Source of the DNA: Stercorarius parasiticus
Lineage: Eukaryota; Chordata; Aves; Charadriiformes; Stercorariidae
DNA length: 64,000 bases
Reading direction: 5' to 3'
Assembly: GCA_013396915.1 (NCBI GenBank)
Contig: VWZL01005185.1
Span: forward strand, 124,001 to 188,000
In this document: in pieces, positions 50,586 to 62,799 of the stretch
Position numbering within the stretch: position 1 is the first letter of the stretch
Layout: each line of letters begins with the position of its first letter
The notes under the pieces: generated by a model
Seen by the model: the letters and a program-made list of their open reading frames with translations, nothing else
Told to the model about the DNA's origin: nothing
Databases searched by the model: none
Position numbers and translations under genes: made by a program

Positions 50586-50886
50586 GTGGGTGTCAGTCTC
50601 TTTTCCCAAGTAGCAAGTGATAGGGTGAGAGGAAATCGCCTCAAGTTGTGCCAGGGGAGGTTTAGATTGGATATTAGGAAAAATTTCTTCACCAAAAGGG
50701 TTCTCAAGCATAGGAACAGGCTGTCCAGGGAAGTGGTTGAGTCACTGTCCCTGAAGGTATTTAAAAGCCGTGTAGATCTGGTGCTTAGGGACATGGTTTA
50801 GTGGTGGACTTGGCAGTGTTAGGTTAATGGTTGGACTCGATGATCTTAAAGGTCTTTTCCAACCTAAATGAGTCTATGATTCTATG
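50586..50886 (+). mobile_element. CR1 retrotransposon, 3' fragment
   Basis: This plus-strand piece covers the last ORF2 region (TTAGATTGGATATTAGGAAA, AACAGGCTGTCCAGGGAAGT) and the tail with GGACATGGTTTAGTGGTGGA, ATGGTTGGACTCGATGATCT and octamers. A 71-codon open stretch remains. It is probably the same subfamily as the piece at 40575. Confidence 0.95.
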
Positions 50887-51622
50887 GTGCATTTAAAAAC
50901 AAAACAAAGAGAAATAATCAGGGGTTGTTTTTTATTTCCCTTGACTACAACTCAAAGCAAACTAATTATTCAGGTATTTTGAGTTGTAAGCATTGTAGGC
51001 CAGAAGGACCAAATGCAGATGCCTACACTTGAACTCGCTGGTAAGGCATTTTTAAAGCGTTTTTCACCTAACATATTCCAGGTGAATCGTTTAGGATGAG
51101 ATAACCAGTGTTTTGAAAATAAACAGCTCGCCCACAGAATGTAAAGGGAAGAGAGATTATGTCAGATCGAGTGTTTTTGTTATTATCTCAATAGGACTGT
51201 GACTAAGGCTTCCAGCCAGTCATATAAACAAATACTAAACCATAAAGTGTGCAGGTTAGCTTAAAGGCAACATTTCCAGAGAGCCAAAGCGCATATTGTG
51301 TTGGTGAACATGTATTTATGTGAGTGCACAGAGTAATGCCATCTTCAGACAGTGCCATCTTTTGATGAAGATCCCCTTTCAAAAAACAAACCCCTAACTT
51401 CTGTCACCACTCGAGCTTTTGGAAATGTAAGCCTTCATGTTCAGTCTAATCCAAATGTATGATAGATTTAAAAGCAAATTGCATATTAAGAATGTTTTTA
51501 GATTCAGAAGTCTAACATACTGTACAGAAAAATACAAACCTCCTCTTTGCCTCGTCTTGAAGGATAGGTTTACGTTTTATGATTTTTAGTAATTTTGCAG
51601 TAAGTCACACACTTGACAGTTA

Positions 51623-51687
51623 GGAGCTCATAGTGCTTGGAAAAAAGCTCATATACAGAGGAGCTCATAGTGTTTGGAAAAAAGCTA
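51623..51687. repeat. 37-bp period tandem duplication
   Basis: The unit GGAGCTCATAGTGCTTGGAA is repeated after 37 bases with a single C to T change over the 27 bases that match. It lies in an intron. Confidence 0.93.
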
Positions 51688-54600
51688 CAGCTTTGCTTCT
51701 GCTGGCTCAAATTAAAAATCAACAAATAAGCTGCTTTGTAGAAGAGATGATTTTACATCATATAATAAGGATTTACCCCTGAGGGGTTACAAAATTAAAA
51801 ATAAATTAGAGAGAAAATTAAAAGAGGCTTTAGCTGTGCAGTGTCTACCAAAAGCACATATGTACATGTGCAAAACCCTTTTCACATTCACCCCCACAGC
51901 CGCAGAGGTACAATAAAAAAAAAAACAACAGCCATTAAGACAGCAAATTCCCAATTATTTGTGTATGGGCTTGGGACACAGGTAGAGTAACAGCACTACT
52001 GGACCAGAAAATAAGCATATTGCTTCTCTTTCATCCACTGCAGTCTCTCCCCTTTAATTCAGATGACAACATGCTATTTAGATCAAGATCATCAAAGGAG
52101 CTGTGCTCTCCTGCTTTGCAGCACAGAGCTCAGCAGAAGAGGGCTCAATGTGTGCAGGAGACTTGCAAGGGGGGAGGCAGTGCAGAGGGATGGCTGCTGG
52201 CCACACTGGTCCTCCCCTGCCTCTACCAGGAGTGTCAGAGTCAAGTGCTACAATGGTAAAGAGGCAAAAGTCTCACAGATTGGACCAGAATTTACTACTT
52301 ATCACTTTCTTTGAAAAAGGATCTCAGTTACAACGCACAATTACAGGATGATTGTTGTTTTTCCATTTTCACACGTTATAGCGAGTCTTGCAAGATACAG
52401 AACTTCACCGGTAACAACACTGCTTCTCTACAGACTTTGTAGTCATCCAGCCCTGCTGCAGGACCAGGGGAAGGAGGCAGCAATACCCTGTAGGGGTAAC
52501 ACAGATCTTCTCTGTATTTCTATGTCAAGAGGCTCCCATGGCTGAACGATATAACCTTGCTTGTCTTGTGCTTGGCCAAGTTGCTGGTTCAGAGGATTTA
52601 AAAGCCTGTTGTAGACGTGTTTCAGCTCTCCACAAAGCCCAAAAGAACTGTCCCTCTTCTGTGTGACTTTAAATCCTTTGACCTAAAATGGTTTCTTACT
52701 TTCTTACATCTATTTGCATTACTGATGAGTACTTTATGGTAATACTGTTGCCTAAAGGCCAAACACCACCACTGCTTAATTATTTACGCATTAGAGAAAA
52801 TGTTCTCTTACAGGAATGCTCCTCTAGTCTGGCTTCCCAAAACACCTGAACATTCTGTTCACCTTATGGATGACTGCTTATAACTGGCACTGCTTTTGTC
52901 CTATAGCATGTTTTCAGTCAGCCTTTTGGGAGAGTAGCTAACCTCAGCTCCTTTTGCCTCCTCAGAATCTTACCCAACCTGATCTTATCCAGAGCACCCT
53001 TCTGCTTCCTCTCCCGCAGTAGGAAAACTGCGAAACCCACCGACACGCTGCTGGTGTAACAGCCCCGAGTTGCTGCTGCAAGCGGCTCCTGTGCCTGCCA
53101 GCTGCTGGCCAGCTGTTCTTGATGCTTGCCCTGCCCCAGCAGCAGTGCTCATGGGGCTGCACAGTGGCCAGGGTAAAGAACTGCCTGGAAACAAAGATTT
53201 TTGGGTTTCAGATCAATTTTCAGAGTGTGTCTTGAGCAGTCTGTGATCAATTTAATGGTAGTCCTGTGGGAGGTGAGTAGCAAGTAATAGGGGACCCAGA
53301 CAGGGGACAAGTCCCCCTATTTTTCTGACACAGGCTGAATCGTGCATGCGTCCTATCTGTCACACGGTGACAGTAGTCATTGAGCAAACCCAGCAGCCAT
53401 CACCACCACCCTTGCTGTGACTATGCAGTGTGCAATGAGGCTGCAGGTCTTCGTGACACGTGTGTTGAAGGAAACCCGCAGTGGGCGGTGCTCCTGAGGT
53501 AGAACACGGTCACAGGACATGAGCTGGCGTACACGCCTTGCCGGGGGTCAGCTATGTCATGTCAATGTGTTTTCACCTTCTTAGGAAGCAAATCTTACTT
53601 ACAAGTCACAATCAACAGGATTTTGCAGTTTTGTAGGGGTTCTATTTATTTTCGTTGTCTGTTTCAACTCTGGAGTGTTTGAACATCTACTTATCATACT
53701 AATATTTATTTGGCTGTCACTTTATCAGAACTTTATATAACTTTTGATCTCCAGATTATCATAGGAGTAACACAAACTGAAGGTAAGGTTTGAGCCCTTT
53801 CTGTCTGCTACTTTTGTCGTTTTGAGCCTCCTCTTTTCTGTAATATGCTTAGCCTATTAACATGACGTAACATAGCTTTGCAGTTATGAAATTACAAGCT
53901 TGTTGGAAGTATTTAGACCTGCTATTTCCTTTTAGAGATTTTGCAAATCAGTCTGGTTTGGCCCTGGATGTCAATCGTAATAGCTGAAGTCAGATCTAGG
54001 AACCTGAATGCGTTTTCATAAAACATGAAAGGATTAATTTCTGGTGCCTTGATTTTGATCCAGCCTAAACTCTGTGGTTAGATCCGATAATCTTCAAATG
54101 TCTTCTTATTCCACAAGATTACTGGTAATACAATTTACTTTCAAGAGTAAATTACAACTAAAACTGCAACAGGAAAGTAGTTGGCGATTTTGCAGGTGCC
54201 TCAGTTTCTCTCTACCTGCCTGCTCACTAGATTACATAGAGTTTTTCCCTTGGTTTCCCTGTATGTTACTGACACAGGATACTGTGAGAAACAACTCATG
54301 TCAAGAACCATATAAGACCTGAAGAAAGCTCGGAACAGTGCACTGTTTTAAAAAAAACCCAGACCTCTAAACTCACAGACGTTTAATACGTCAAGATAAA
54401 AAACATTGCAATGTTTCCGGCAGACAAATTTTTCATTCATGTTTTTTATCTCCCAGCCTAAACTTAGTTAAGGACCTCTCCTGAAATGACAGACTGTGCC
54501 CTAGGAGAAGCATTTGCACCTCTGTAATACAGAGAGACATGAGCACACCCAGAACCCGGAGCCTTCCGTCAAACCTGAGATTTGATTATGTGCTTATGCC

Positions 54601-57600
54601 TTCATGCATGAAATTTTCAAAATCAATTTCTGATCTACAGTACTCTCAGACTGAAGTTACCTCTGAGCTAACACTAATGTCTGCCAGCTTTCAGGGTTAA
54701 ATCTACCTCACTCTTGCACAGGGCTATTTCAAAACAATCCTACTCCTTTACCCTGTAATCTCTGCAGTCAGGCCCTTTTTTCATTGTTTATCCTATTTTA
54801 TCTAGCGTGAAGCTACTTACAGCACTGCAAAGAAAGATTTTCAAAAGAAAAAAAATAAAATCTCATTTTCAAATTTACCAGAGTGTTAGTGAAATTAAAG
54901 AAATCTGTATGTATCTCTCTATATCATTTATAAATGTGGAATTTGCATGAATAATTTATCCTCCTGGATAATCTTGGGCATGTTAATCATATTCACAAGA
55001 CTTACTTAAAGTCAAATAATCTTAAAAGAAATAATGTTCATTGTTTAATACAGAGGAATCAGGATGCATAAGCTTTCTTTTTTATTTTTTTACGCCTTTC
55101 ATCAAGTCATTACAAAAAGTTGGCCCAGCCACCTACCCATTCTGTGACATTTTCTCCCCCAGCAGACAGATATGAATAATGAATTATCCACTTATTATTC
55201 ATGATTCCTATGAAGTTTATTCCTCAAAACAAGAGATTTGCCTGAGATAGTAAAAAAAAAAAAAAGACACAATGCAAATTGTCATTATTATTAACCACCC
55301 ACAGATCAAGCAGCTCCAACTCAAGCTGAATTTCTCGCCTTGCCTTTAGAGGAATAAAGAAGTCAAGGGGTGTGTGTCTTTCTCTGTTCCCCATCAATAA
55401 TATTTGAACACACTGATCCAATTTAAATCTAACTTGACACAGATAGAGTGCAAAGATATTAGTTCCTACAGGCTTAATGTGAATAGGTAACTGAGCAGAA
55501 GAGAGAAAAACTAACATTGTCGCCACTATGTAAAGGCTCAGAGGTAAACTCCCCACTTATTAGACCCCAGAGTCTGGGATCGGCATCTTAGGCACCAGCT
55601 CATTCAACATGAGACACAAATCCCTGAGAGATCAGGCGTTGGTGGTTCAGGAACTGATCAGACTACTACCTAGTAGCAGGTGCTGGCATGAAATGCGAGC
55701 AAGGACTGTATACAACGCGCAGTAAGCATGAAAGAGAACCTGCTTTTTCAAACGATATCAATTAAGAAAGAATTCTGCCTGCTGATGACAACCGAGAGCC
55801 CAGTACTATTAAGAGGAAAAAGGCTATTGGTGAATAACTGAAAATGGGAGCGTTGTCTTCTGTGGTATGAGTGCTAAGGGCACATATGCACTCCAATACT
55901 GTGACAATTTTTGTAAAGTAGAATAAGATGGGAAGCTGATGCTAAAGAAGCACTGCTGGCAGAATTAAAACTTTATCTGGAGTCAATAGTGTTAACCGAA
56001 AATATACAAAATCCTAATACCCAGCACTATTTCATGTCATTGCTCTGGGCCAGGGGAGAGAGCTGAAGAGTTCAGAATACATTAGGGCCGGATGGCTCAA
56101 GATAAATATGGCTTTACAGATGATCCATGATCTCTAGAGGTATTTCAGTATTCTTCTGTGTTAAAAGGCTGCAAACATGCACTCAGTCCTCTCGGAGTAC
56201 CTATTTGCGGTAGCCGCTGTGGGAAAAGCTAGCAGAGTTATTCCCCTTCTGGGACTTTCCTCACACCACTGCAGGTGAACTGGAATAAGGTTTGCTAAAC
56301 TTCCAAATTAAATATTACATATTATCCCTGGAGGAATATAGAAGCTCTGGGAATATGTTGGCATCATGGGTTATAGTAAAAGCCTCACATCAGAACAACT
56401 ACAGATTATTCAAGAAATGCCATTAATTACATACGAAGCAGAAAATGTAGGAGCTGCCACTTTGTTAAAGCAATTGTGGGGCCAGTCCAGGACACTTCTT
56501 GTCTCCAAGGTGACCAGCAGCAGAGGCTCAAGCGAAGCATGCAAGACACACCAACCCATTGTGGCTCCTTCATTGTTGGCCACAGCATGAGCACCTTGTT
56601 TCATGCATGGCAGGAATTCCAAAAGGCATGAGCAAACCCACTTAAGAATAGAGAAGATGCAGGCATGAGCACACAGAAATATGCAAAACAAAATGGCTTC
56701 AAATAACACCCAGAGCTGGTGCACTCAATAATTTGCCTATTTCATGATACTTTCAGGAGTCATACACACCAGAAATCTCAATGTTGCGTCTATAATGATC
56801 AAAAATACTTAAAAAACCACCTGTTTATATCCTTTGCAGCATGAGTACTGATGTATGTTACTAAAAGCATAAAACATCACTGACCCATGCTAATTAACTG
56901 GCATAAGGCATCACATAGCTACCGTGTCAACTAGACATTTATAAGCAATTCTCCTGAAGAAAACGGCTATTTGCTATCACATAATCCTGAATGAGTGACC
57001 CAGAATGATCATTAAGATTAGAAATCAGGCCAGATATTTTTTTAGATTGTGAGTTGGTTGGAGCAGGTGATATTTTGTTGCATACCTGTCATGTACCTAA
57101 AACAATGGAGTCTCCACGTGACCTTTGGAAATTTAGCAATATTAGTATCAGAAAAACAAATTAGCATTATACATCCATTTACATAAAGGACCAAGCAATC
57201 TGGGAGACAACAGGAATGATGGAGAGCAGCCCTCCATCCTGGGTAGCTACCGGGCACGCATTTCTTTCCTCCTGAGCTGGCAGAACTGGACTAGAAAAAC
57301 TCTGCAACAGAGTCTGGTCTGTGGCATTTCTGACAAGAAAAATACAAATTTCCCATGATTCAAACTCTGTAACAAGACAACTTACAGGTTTATGAAGCAC
57401 CTGTAGCACGTGTATAGTCGGAGTAGTACATTTTCATGTATCTTTTGCCAGATTTCACAAGCACAGCTGTCAGGACTAGCACGGAAGTGCAGTCATACCC
57501 AGAAAGGTGGAGAGCTGTGCAAGCTGATGCAATACAGTTCAGACATTGTTTTGCTCTAGATAGAACATTAAATGTTAATTAGATGCTCAGGCTGTACCGG

Positions 57601-57807
57601 CTTAGCTTCAGTAAGTTGGTCAAGGCAGCTTTGTAGCAGGGACTGAAACTCACCCGGTCTTGTTTTTGAGCAAAATAATGATTGACATACAAAGTCATAA
57701 CCAAGATCTACAGACAAAGGAAATTTTGTGTCCCTGCCTAGTGTAGTCTTAAGCTTGTCTATGAAGTCTGAAAAACAAAGAATCTAATTATTGTACCGAT
57801 TAGCAGT

Positions 57808-57935
57808 TGGATGGTACACTAGCAACCTGGAGGTCTGTAGTCCACCAAGAGTCTGGCAAAAATTACCTGTAATGAGATGTTCAAAGGTGAGGGATAGTCA
57901 GCACTATTATAACCTGAATTAAGTATCTAGTGCTG
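57808..57935 (+). repeat. First copy of an exact 128-bp direct repeat
   Basis: This sequence, from TGGATGGTACACTAGCAACC to TAGTGCTG, recurs without a mismatch at 61331-61458. It is not recognised as part of a transposon and has no protein frame. It is probably the genuine locus of the sequence, because its flanks show no anomaly. Confidence 0.97.
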
Positions 57936-59980
57936 CTAATGACTGGAGATTGTGCACATGCTTAAGGTATCAAAAAAGTAATTAACTGAATATTACATGA
58001 ATTATCGGTCCATGGCGGAAGGTGATAGCTAATAGAAGTATGGAAGTATGATAGAGAAATCCAGGATCTCCTTAAATATATAGAATAAAGTTGTTTATTA
58101 AAGTTGTAGTTTAGATCCTCAGGTATGCAGGAGAGCTAATGCCACTGTGCTTCTGCTTAATCAATGAAAGACTGGTAGTATACTTGCTACTTGCTATACT
58201 ACCATAATAGAGAAACGCCAGTAATTCATGAAACTGAACTGTGCATCTTGGAAAAGCAAGTGTGGTTTCAGGAAGAGCTGGTGCTATGGGCAGGATCTGG
58301 AGCCAGCACATAAGCAGGGGCTTCCCAGAACAGTGGTTTGGTGCCCATTGGGGTCCAGTTCCAGCAGAGCTGGGAGTCCTGGGAGGGCAAGAAGAGATCA
58401 GTGGGGGAGGCCGCTGGAAGAAGAAGCCAATACTCCCAGTTTAGCCGCAGGGTAAATGCAAGTAGATCACAGTGCTGTATTGATATCCCTCCTGAAATAA
58501 GCATCACTCAGTGCTTGTCATCTTTGAAACTCTCAGTCACTTTCTGTAAACTCTTCTGTAACGTGGTACTGAATCATACAGTGCCCAGTAGGGCGCACTG
58601 AAAGTTAAACATCTTCCACTCCTCCCCACCAAGAATTCAAGAGGACATGTATTTGAAAACACCGCTGAGAGGTATGCAAACTTGACACAGCAGCTGTGAG
58701 GAATGACTGCTCCTCTCTTGATCCCAGCTGATTGTCACAAAGCTCAAAAATCTCCACCAATAAAATTCGCAATGAGCAACCTTATTATAAAAAAGCATTT
58801 CCTTTACATGAATCCTGATTTATAAGCAAATTGCATTTATCTTACCACTGTGCTTTAGCAGTAATTGACACAGTAGCCTTTCTGCAACATTAAGAAATAA
58901 CACTTGGTAAGAAATATGCCCGAGTCCTTTTTTAGGAGAGGAAATTCTAATGTCTCAGGAAGATATTCTGGCTGATAACTGCAACATGAAGTTCTATAAT
59001 GTGAAACTGCAGGGTTAGAGTAAGAGGAACTTGCGTTGTGTGCAATTAACATCCAAGCAGAAATTCCATCAACTGATGAGGCAGCCAACCATTAACGCGT
59101 GCATTACAACCACGTATGACAACTACGGGATGCCTCCTTACACATCCAGCTGGTTAGTTACACCAACAAAACCTTTACCATGTTGCCATCTATCATTTTG
59201 TTCAGGAGCACTTCTCCCTATGCTTACAAGCACGCCTATCTGACTGAGACACTACTGATATTCTTTGACAATTTCTTCAACCCAGTTCTGAAAGAGTCAT
59301 CATTTTTCTCTCTTTCCCCCATTCCACAGTTGAAGCCCAGGGGCAATTCAGTCATGCAACAACTGTTCAACACATGAAAGGGAGTCAATGCACCTTCCTA
59401 GCACAAGCTGCTGATAAAAGCGCAGAGCACCGAGGGCTGCAAAGCACAGAGAGAGAGCATTTTTGACATTTTATAGATGAGAGTGTTGTATTGATGCATC
59501 CAATGCTGAACAATGCATCAGCACAAAGCTTCAAGAAGAGGAAACCATCCCAAAAGCAGAGGTCACCTTACCAATCCCATCTCTCAGAGAACTCATCAGC
59601 ACAGGCAGAATAAAGGTATACCACACAAGATCAGGCAGTCAGAAAGCCTAAGCACGCTGCCTGACCCTCTCAGAGAAGAGATGTTACCTCAGTTTCAGTG
59701 TGGAAGACTCAAACTTCATCATAAAAGCCATGATGGATATGCACGAAATCTTGTTTGCCAGCAACAGTAAAACAGCCCCAGACTGTGAGAGAAGTAGAAT
59801 ATTAAGCTTTCAGGAAATGCAGTTAACATAATAATTCCCATAAAACACTGGATGGCATATAACATCAAGAAAACCTTCTTGTTGTAAAGAAAAACTGGAT
59901 GTAATTTTTTTATGGAAAACAATTCACAGGTGAACTTGGTGGGAAAAGCAGGTAGCAGCTGCCCCAGATCTATAGAAGGG

Positions 59981-60570
59981 TGTCCTGGTTTGAGGTAAAA
60001 CAGAACCAACTTTCTGTTCAGTAATTTTACTTCTTAGCTAGGCCTCTTCTAACTCTCTGAAATTAACAGCATGTTGTGTCTAAAACGGTTCATTCAGAGT
60101 GATAAGACAGTTGGTGCCAAGGAATGGTACGCAGAGAGGCTCTTGCTTATACTTATTGCTATAACAACCAAGGTCAGCTAATTTCGTTATTTGCCCCACT
60201 GGAGGGTTGGAAGCAGAAAAGTGTAGAAGGGTCCCATCTGCGGGGAGGAGCGGACAGGTGACCCAAAATTGACCAACAGGGGCATTGCATCCCATCTTCC
60301 CCATGCTCAGTATAGAAGCTGAGGGATCAAAGGGTCAATGCTCTTCCTTCAGTGGCTGATGTCTGAGGAGGACCCTGTCTGTTCATCTGCCTTTGATCCC
60401 GATCCGTGTGTTCCTGACTCCATCTATGGAATCCAGTTCCCACTTGTCACTGAGTCCAGTCTGGGACTTCCCCAGTGCCTGCCCCATCCTTTGGGATGTT
60501 CACACAGTTGTGGGTTTCTAGTTGCAAGCACCAGGCTGAGCTCTTCCAGTGAGAAGCTCCCAAGAGGCAA
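59981..60570 (+). mobile_element. Endogenous retrovirus LTR, partial
   Basis: It starts with TGTCCTGGTTTGAGGTAAAA, the conserved 5' end of a large avian LTR group. Later blocks also fit that group, such as GGTGACCCAAAATTGACCAA and GGGGCATTGCATCCCATCTT, followed by GCTCAGTATAGAAGCTGAGG, which may be a weak TATA-type core. The segment from 60340 with TGCCTTTGATCCCGATCCGT also looks LTR-like. The right end is uncertain, with no clear terminal CA or target duplication. No viral coding sequence lies beside it, so it is a solo or truncated LTR. Confidence 0.75.
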
Positions 60571-61330
60571 TTAATATTTGATGGCATAAAATTCAGCATG
60601 CCAGACAGATGGCAAAAGAGGACGAACAGAATGAAGGTAGCACTTGGACATAACTATGCTGCTTGGACATATGCATTTACGTGTTAAAACCATACATGCA
60701 GTACCTGCATAAGAAGGGGTGCTTATCTACGTTGCTAGCTGTGACATTAGGCTTATGCAAGAAGTAGAAACACCCTACAAAGATCTGTGAGCCACCGTGA
60801 TTTATAGGCTGATCATAAGATCTTTGTCAATCCTCAGGCAAGTATTGTAGCTGACAATAGCCACAAATGCAGCTACAGGAGTAGGAGTTCAAAAAGCCCT
60901 TCTTTTTATTTTGTTTTCCTGCTCTCCATTTCTCTCTCTTGCTCTCAAGATTTTCATAAAAAAACACAGACAGCCTTTCCATGGTCTTATGGAATGGATC
61001 AATTTATCATTATGTTCTTTACCATCTTCCATGCGTATGCAGGAACACACACATATCGTCAGTAATTTCAGCCTGGCAATATTCAGCATTTGCATAAAAG
61101 ATCTTTGCTACTCCTAAGTGAGCTAGAAGACAACCCCAATGGGATGATTTAGGCCTGTTTATGTGGTTAACAACAAATTTTTTTTGGTTTTAGGCATAGA
61201 GATTTAGCTTTGTTTTCTAGATAGGAATAAGTAACATGCCATTTTTAGTTCAAAAAAATGGAAACCATCAGTGCTCTCTCATGTTCTGCCAGCAAAAGAC
61301 CACAAAGACCTCCTGCTTTAGGAGATAGAA

Positions 61331-61458
61331 TGGATGGTACACTAGCAACCTGGAGGTCTGTAGTCCACCAAGAGTCTGGCAAAAATTACCTGTAATGAGA
61401 TGTTCAAAGGTGAGGGATAGTCAGCACTATTATAACCTGAATTAAGTATCTAGTGCTG
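61331..61458 (+). repeat. Second copy of the 128-bp direct repeat, ending at an N
   Basis: This is identical over all 128 bases to 57808-57935 and stops one base before the single undetermined base at 61460. It is probably an artefact of assembly or gap filling rather than a real duplication. Confidence 0.95.
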
Positions 61459-61459
61459 G

Positions 61460-61460
61460 N
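61460..61460. other. Single undetermined base (N), likely assembly join
   Basis: This is the only N in the window. It sits directly after the duplicated 128-bp block and marks either a join between contigs or an unresolved gap of unknown size. Confidence 0.9.
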
Positions 61461-61717
61461 GGGCTCTCCTGACAACCTGTCTTTCTGTTTCTCAGTCTCT
61501 CCTTACACCTTGCTCTATTCAATGTTGCTGAAGAGGAATGCATAACATTTGGGCATAAAAATACACAAATCCTGCTTTAGGAGATAATGTTACTTTGGAT
61601 AGAATGGGTCAGTATAGTTTATCTACATTAGGGCCATGGTATTATATGATTACGTATCTCACCTTTACATTTGTATCCAACACACCCATTACAGATATCG
61701 CCCTGGAAAAATAGCTT

Positions 61718-61737
61718 TAAACAAACAAACAAACAAG
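61718..61737. repeat. AAAC tetranucleotide repeat
   Basis: About four AAAC units lie in tandem in intron sequence, roughly 260 bases past the N. Confidence 0.9.
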
Positions 61738-62779
61738 CAGAATCCTCCAATATGTTGGTCCAGGAAAGTATACCCTAAGAAGTAAGCTGCACATAAACAC
61801 GTACATCACAACCATATCCACTCAGATTTATGCTCTGGAACTTACATGCCACACAAACGATACCATATACAGATATTCTCTTGTGCACTGGTTTAGTCAA
61901 CCTACTGAACTATATAGCTCATCTACTGCCAAATTCTGAGTTTCTTAAATACGTAAGACCCATAATAACTATTCAGGTCTGCTGTGACCCGTCTTACACA
62001 TCTCCACTAAAAAATTCCTGCTTCAAAACAAATGATTGCATTTACAATTGCTTACCAGTTTACATAATTTACAAATAGAGAAGGCTGAAAAAATCTTCCT
62101 GGGCTTCAGACTTCTGCATCAATTTCACCAGTCAAAAAGCAATAAAATATGCTCAGCCAAAATGAACATTTTTTACGAAAACTGAGTAGTATCTCCAGTG
62201 ATGAGAAAATGTAAAAAGTTTTGCATTAGAATTCTCGTATGTTTTACAAGTTTGAGATTTCATTTTGATTTTTAGTTAATTATTTTTTCATGTTTTTATT
62301 ATTTACATACTTTTTAATCATTTTGTAGAAGGTTAGGAGAAGCAATGTGAACTGATGGACCCGTGGTCTGATACTTGTGATATATAACCTATCGATAAAA
62401 TAGTTTAAATACTTTTTTTTTAAATAAATCATAGAATAAATAGAGACACTTGGATTTTGAAAAGAAGACAAGCTTCCCTTAAGAGGTATCAAAATAAACT
62501 AAAATGAAATAAAATCATATTGCAAGTAATCACTAGTCACAATGTACAGAGTATATTCCGAGATGTGGCTTTACGTTCTCAGTTCTTGCTTCAAACCTTC
62601 TGCCTTACAGCATGCAGCCATCTGTCAGAGGAAAGGGCTAAGGCCGATGGCTTCACCTGGGCTGGAAGGATATCATTCACAACATTATTTTTTATCATCT
62701 TACTCTTTGATGTCATATATATCTTTACCCATTGCAAATACAGTGTTAGGTAAAGAATTAAGACTAAATATCAGAAAGG

Positions 62780-62799
62780 ACCCTCTTTTTAAAGAGGGT
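62780..62799. repeat. Perfect inverted repeat, 9-bp arms
   Basis: ACCCTCTTT and AAAGAGGGT are exact reverse complements separated by TT. No terminator or RNA gene role is implied in this setting. The preceding ATTAAGACTAAATATCAGAA faintly resembles a very old CR1 tail region. Confidence 0.6.
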
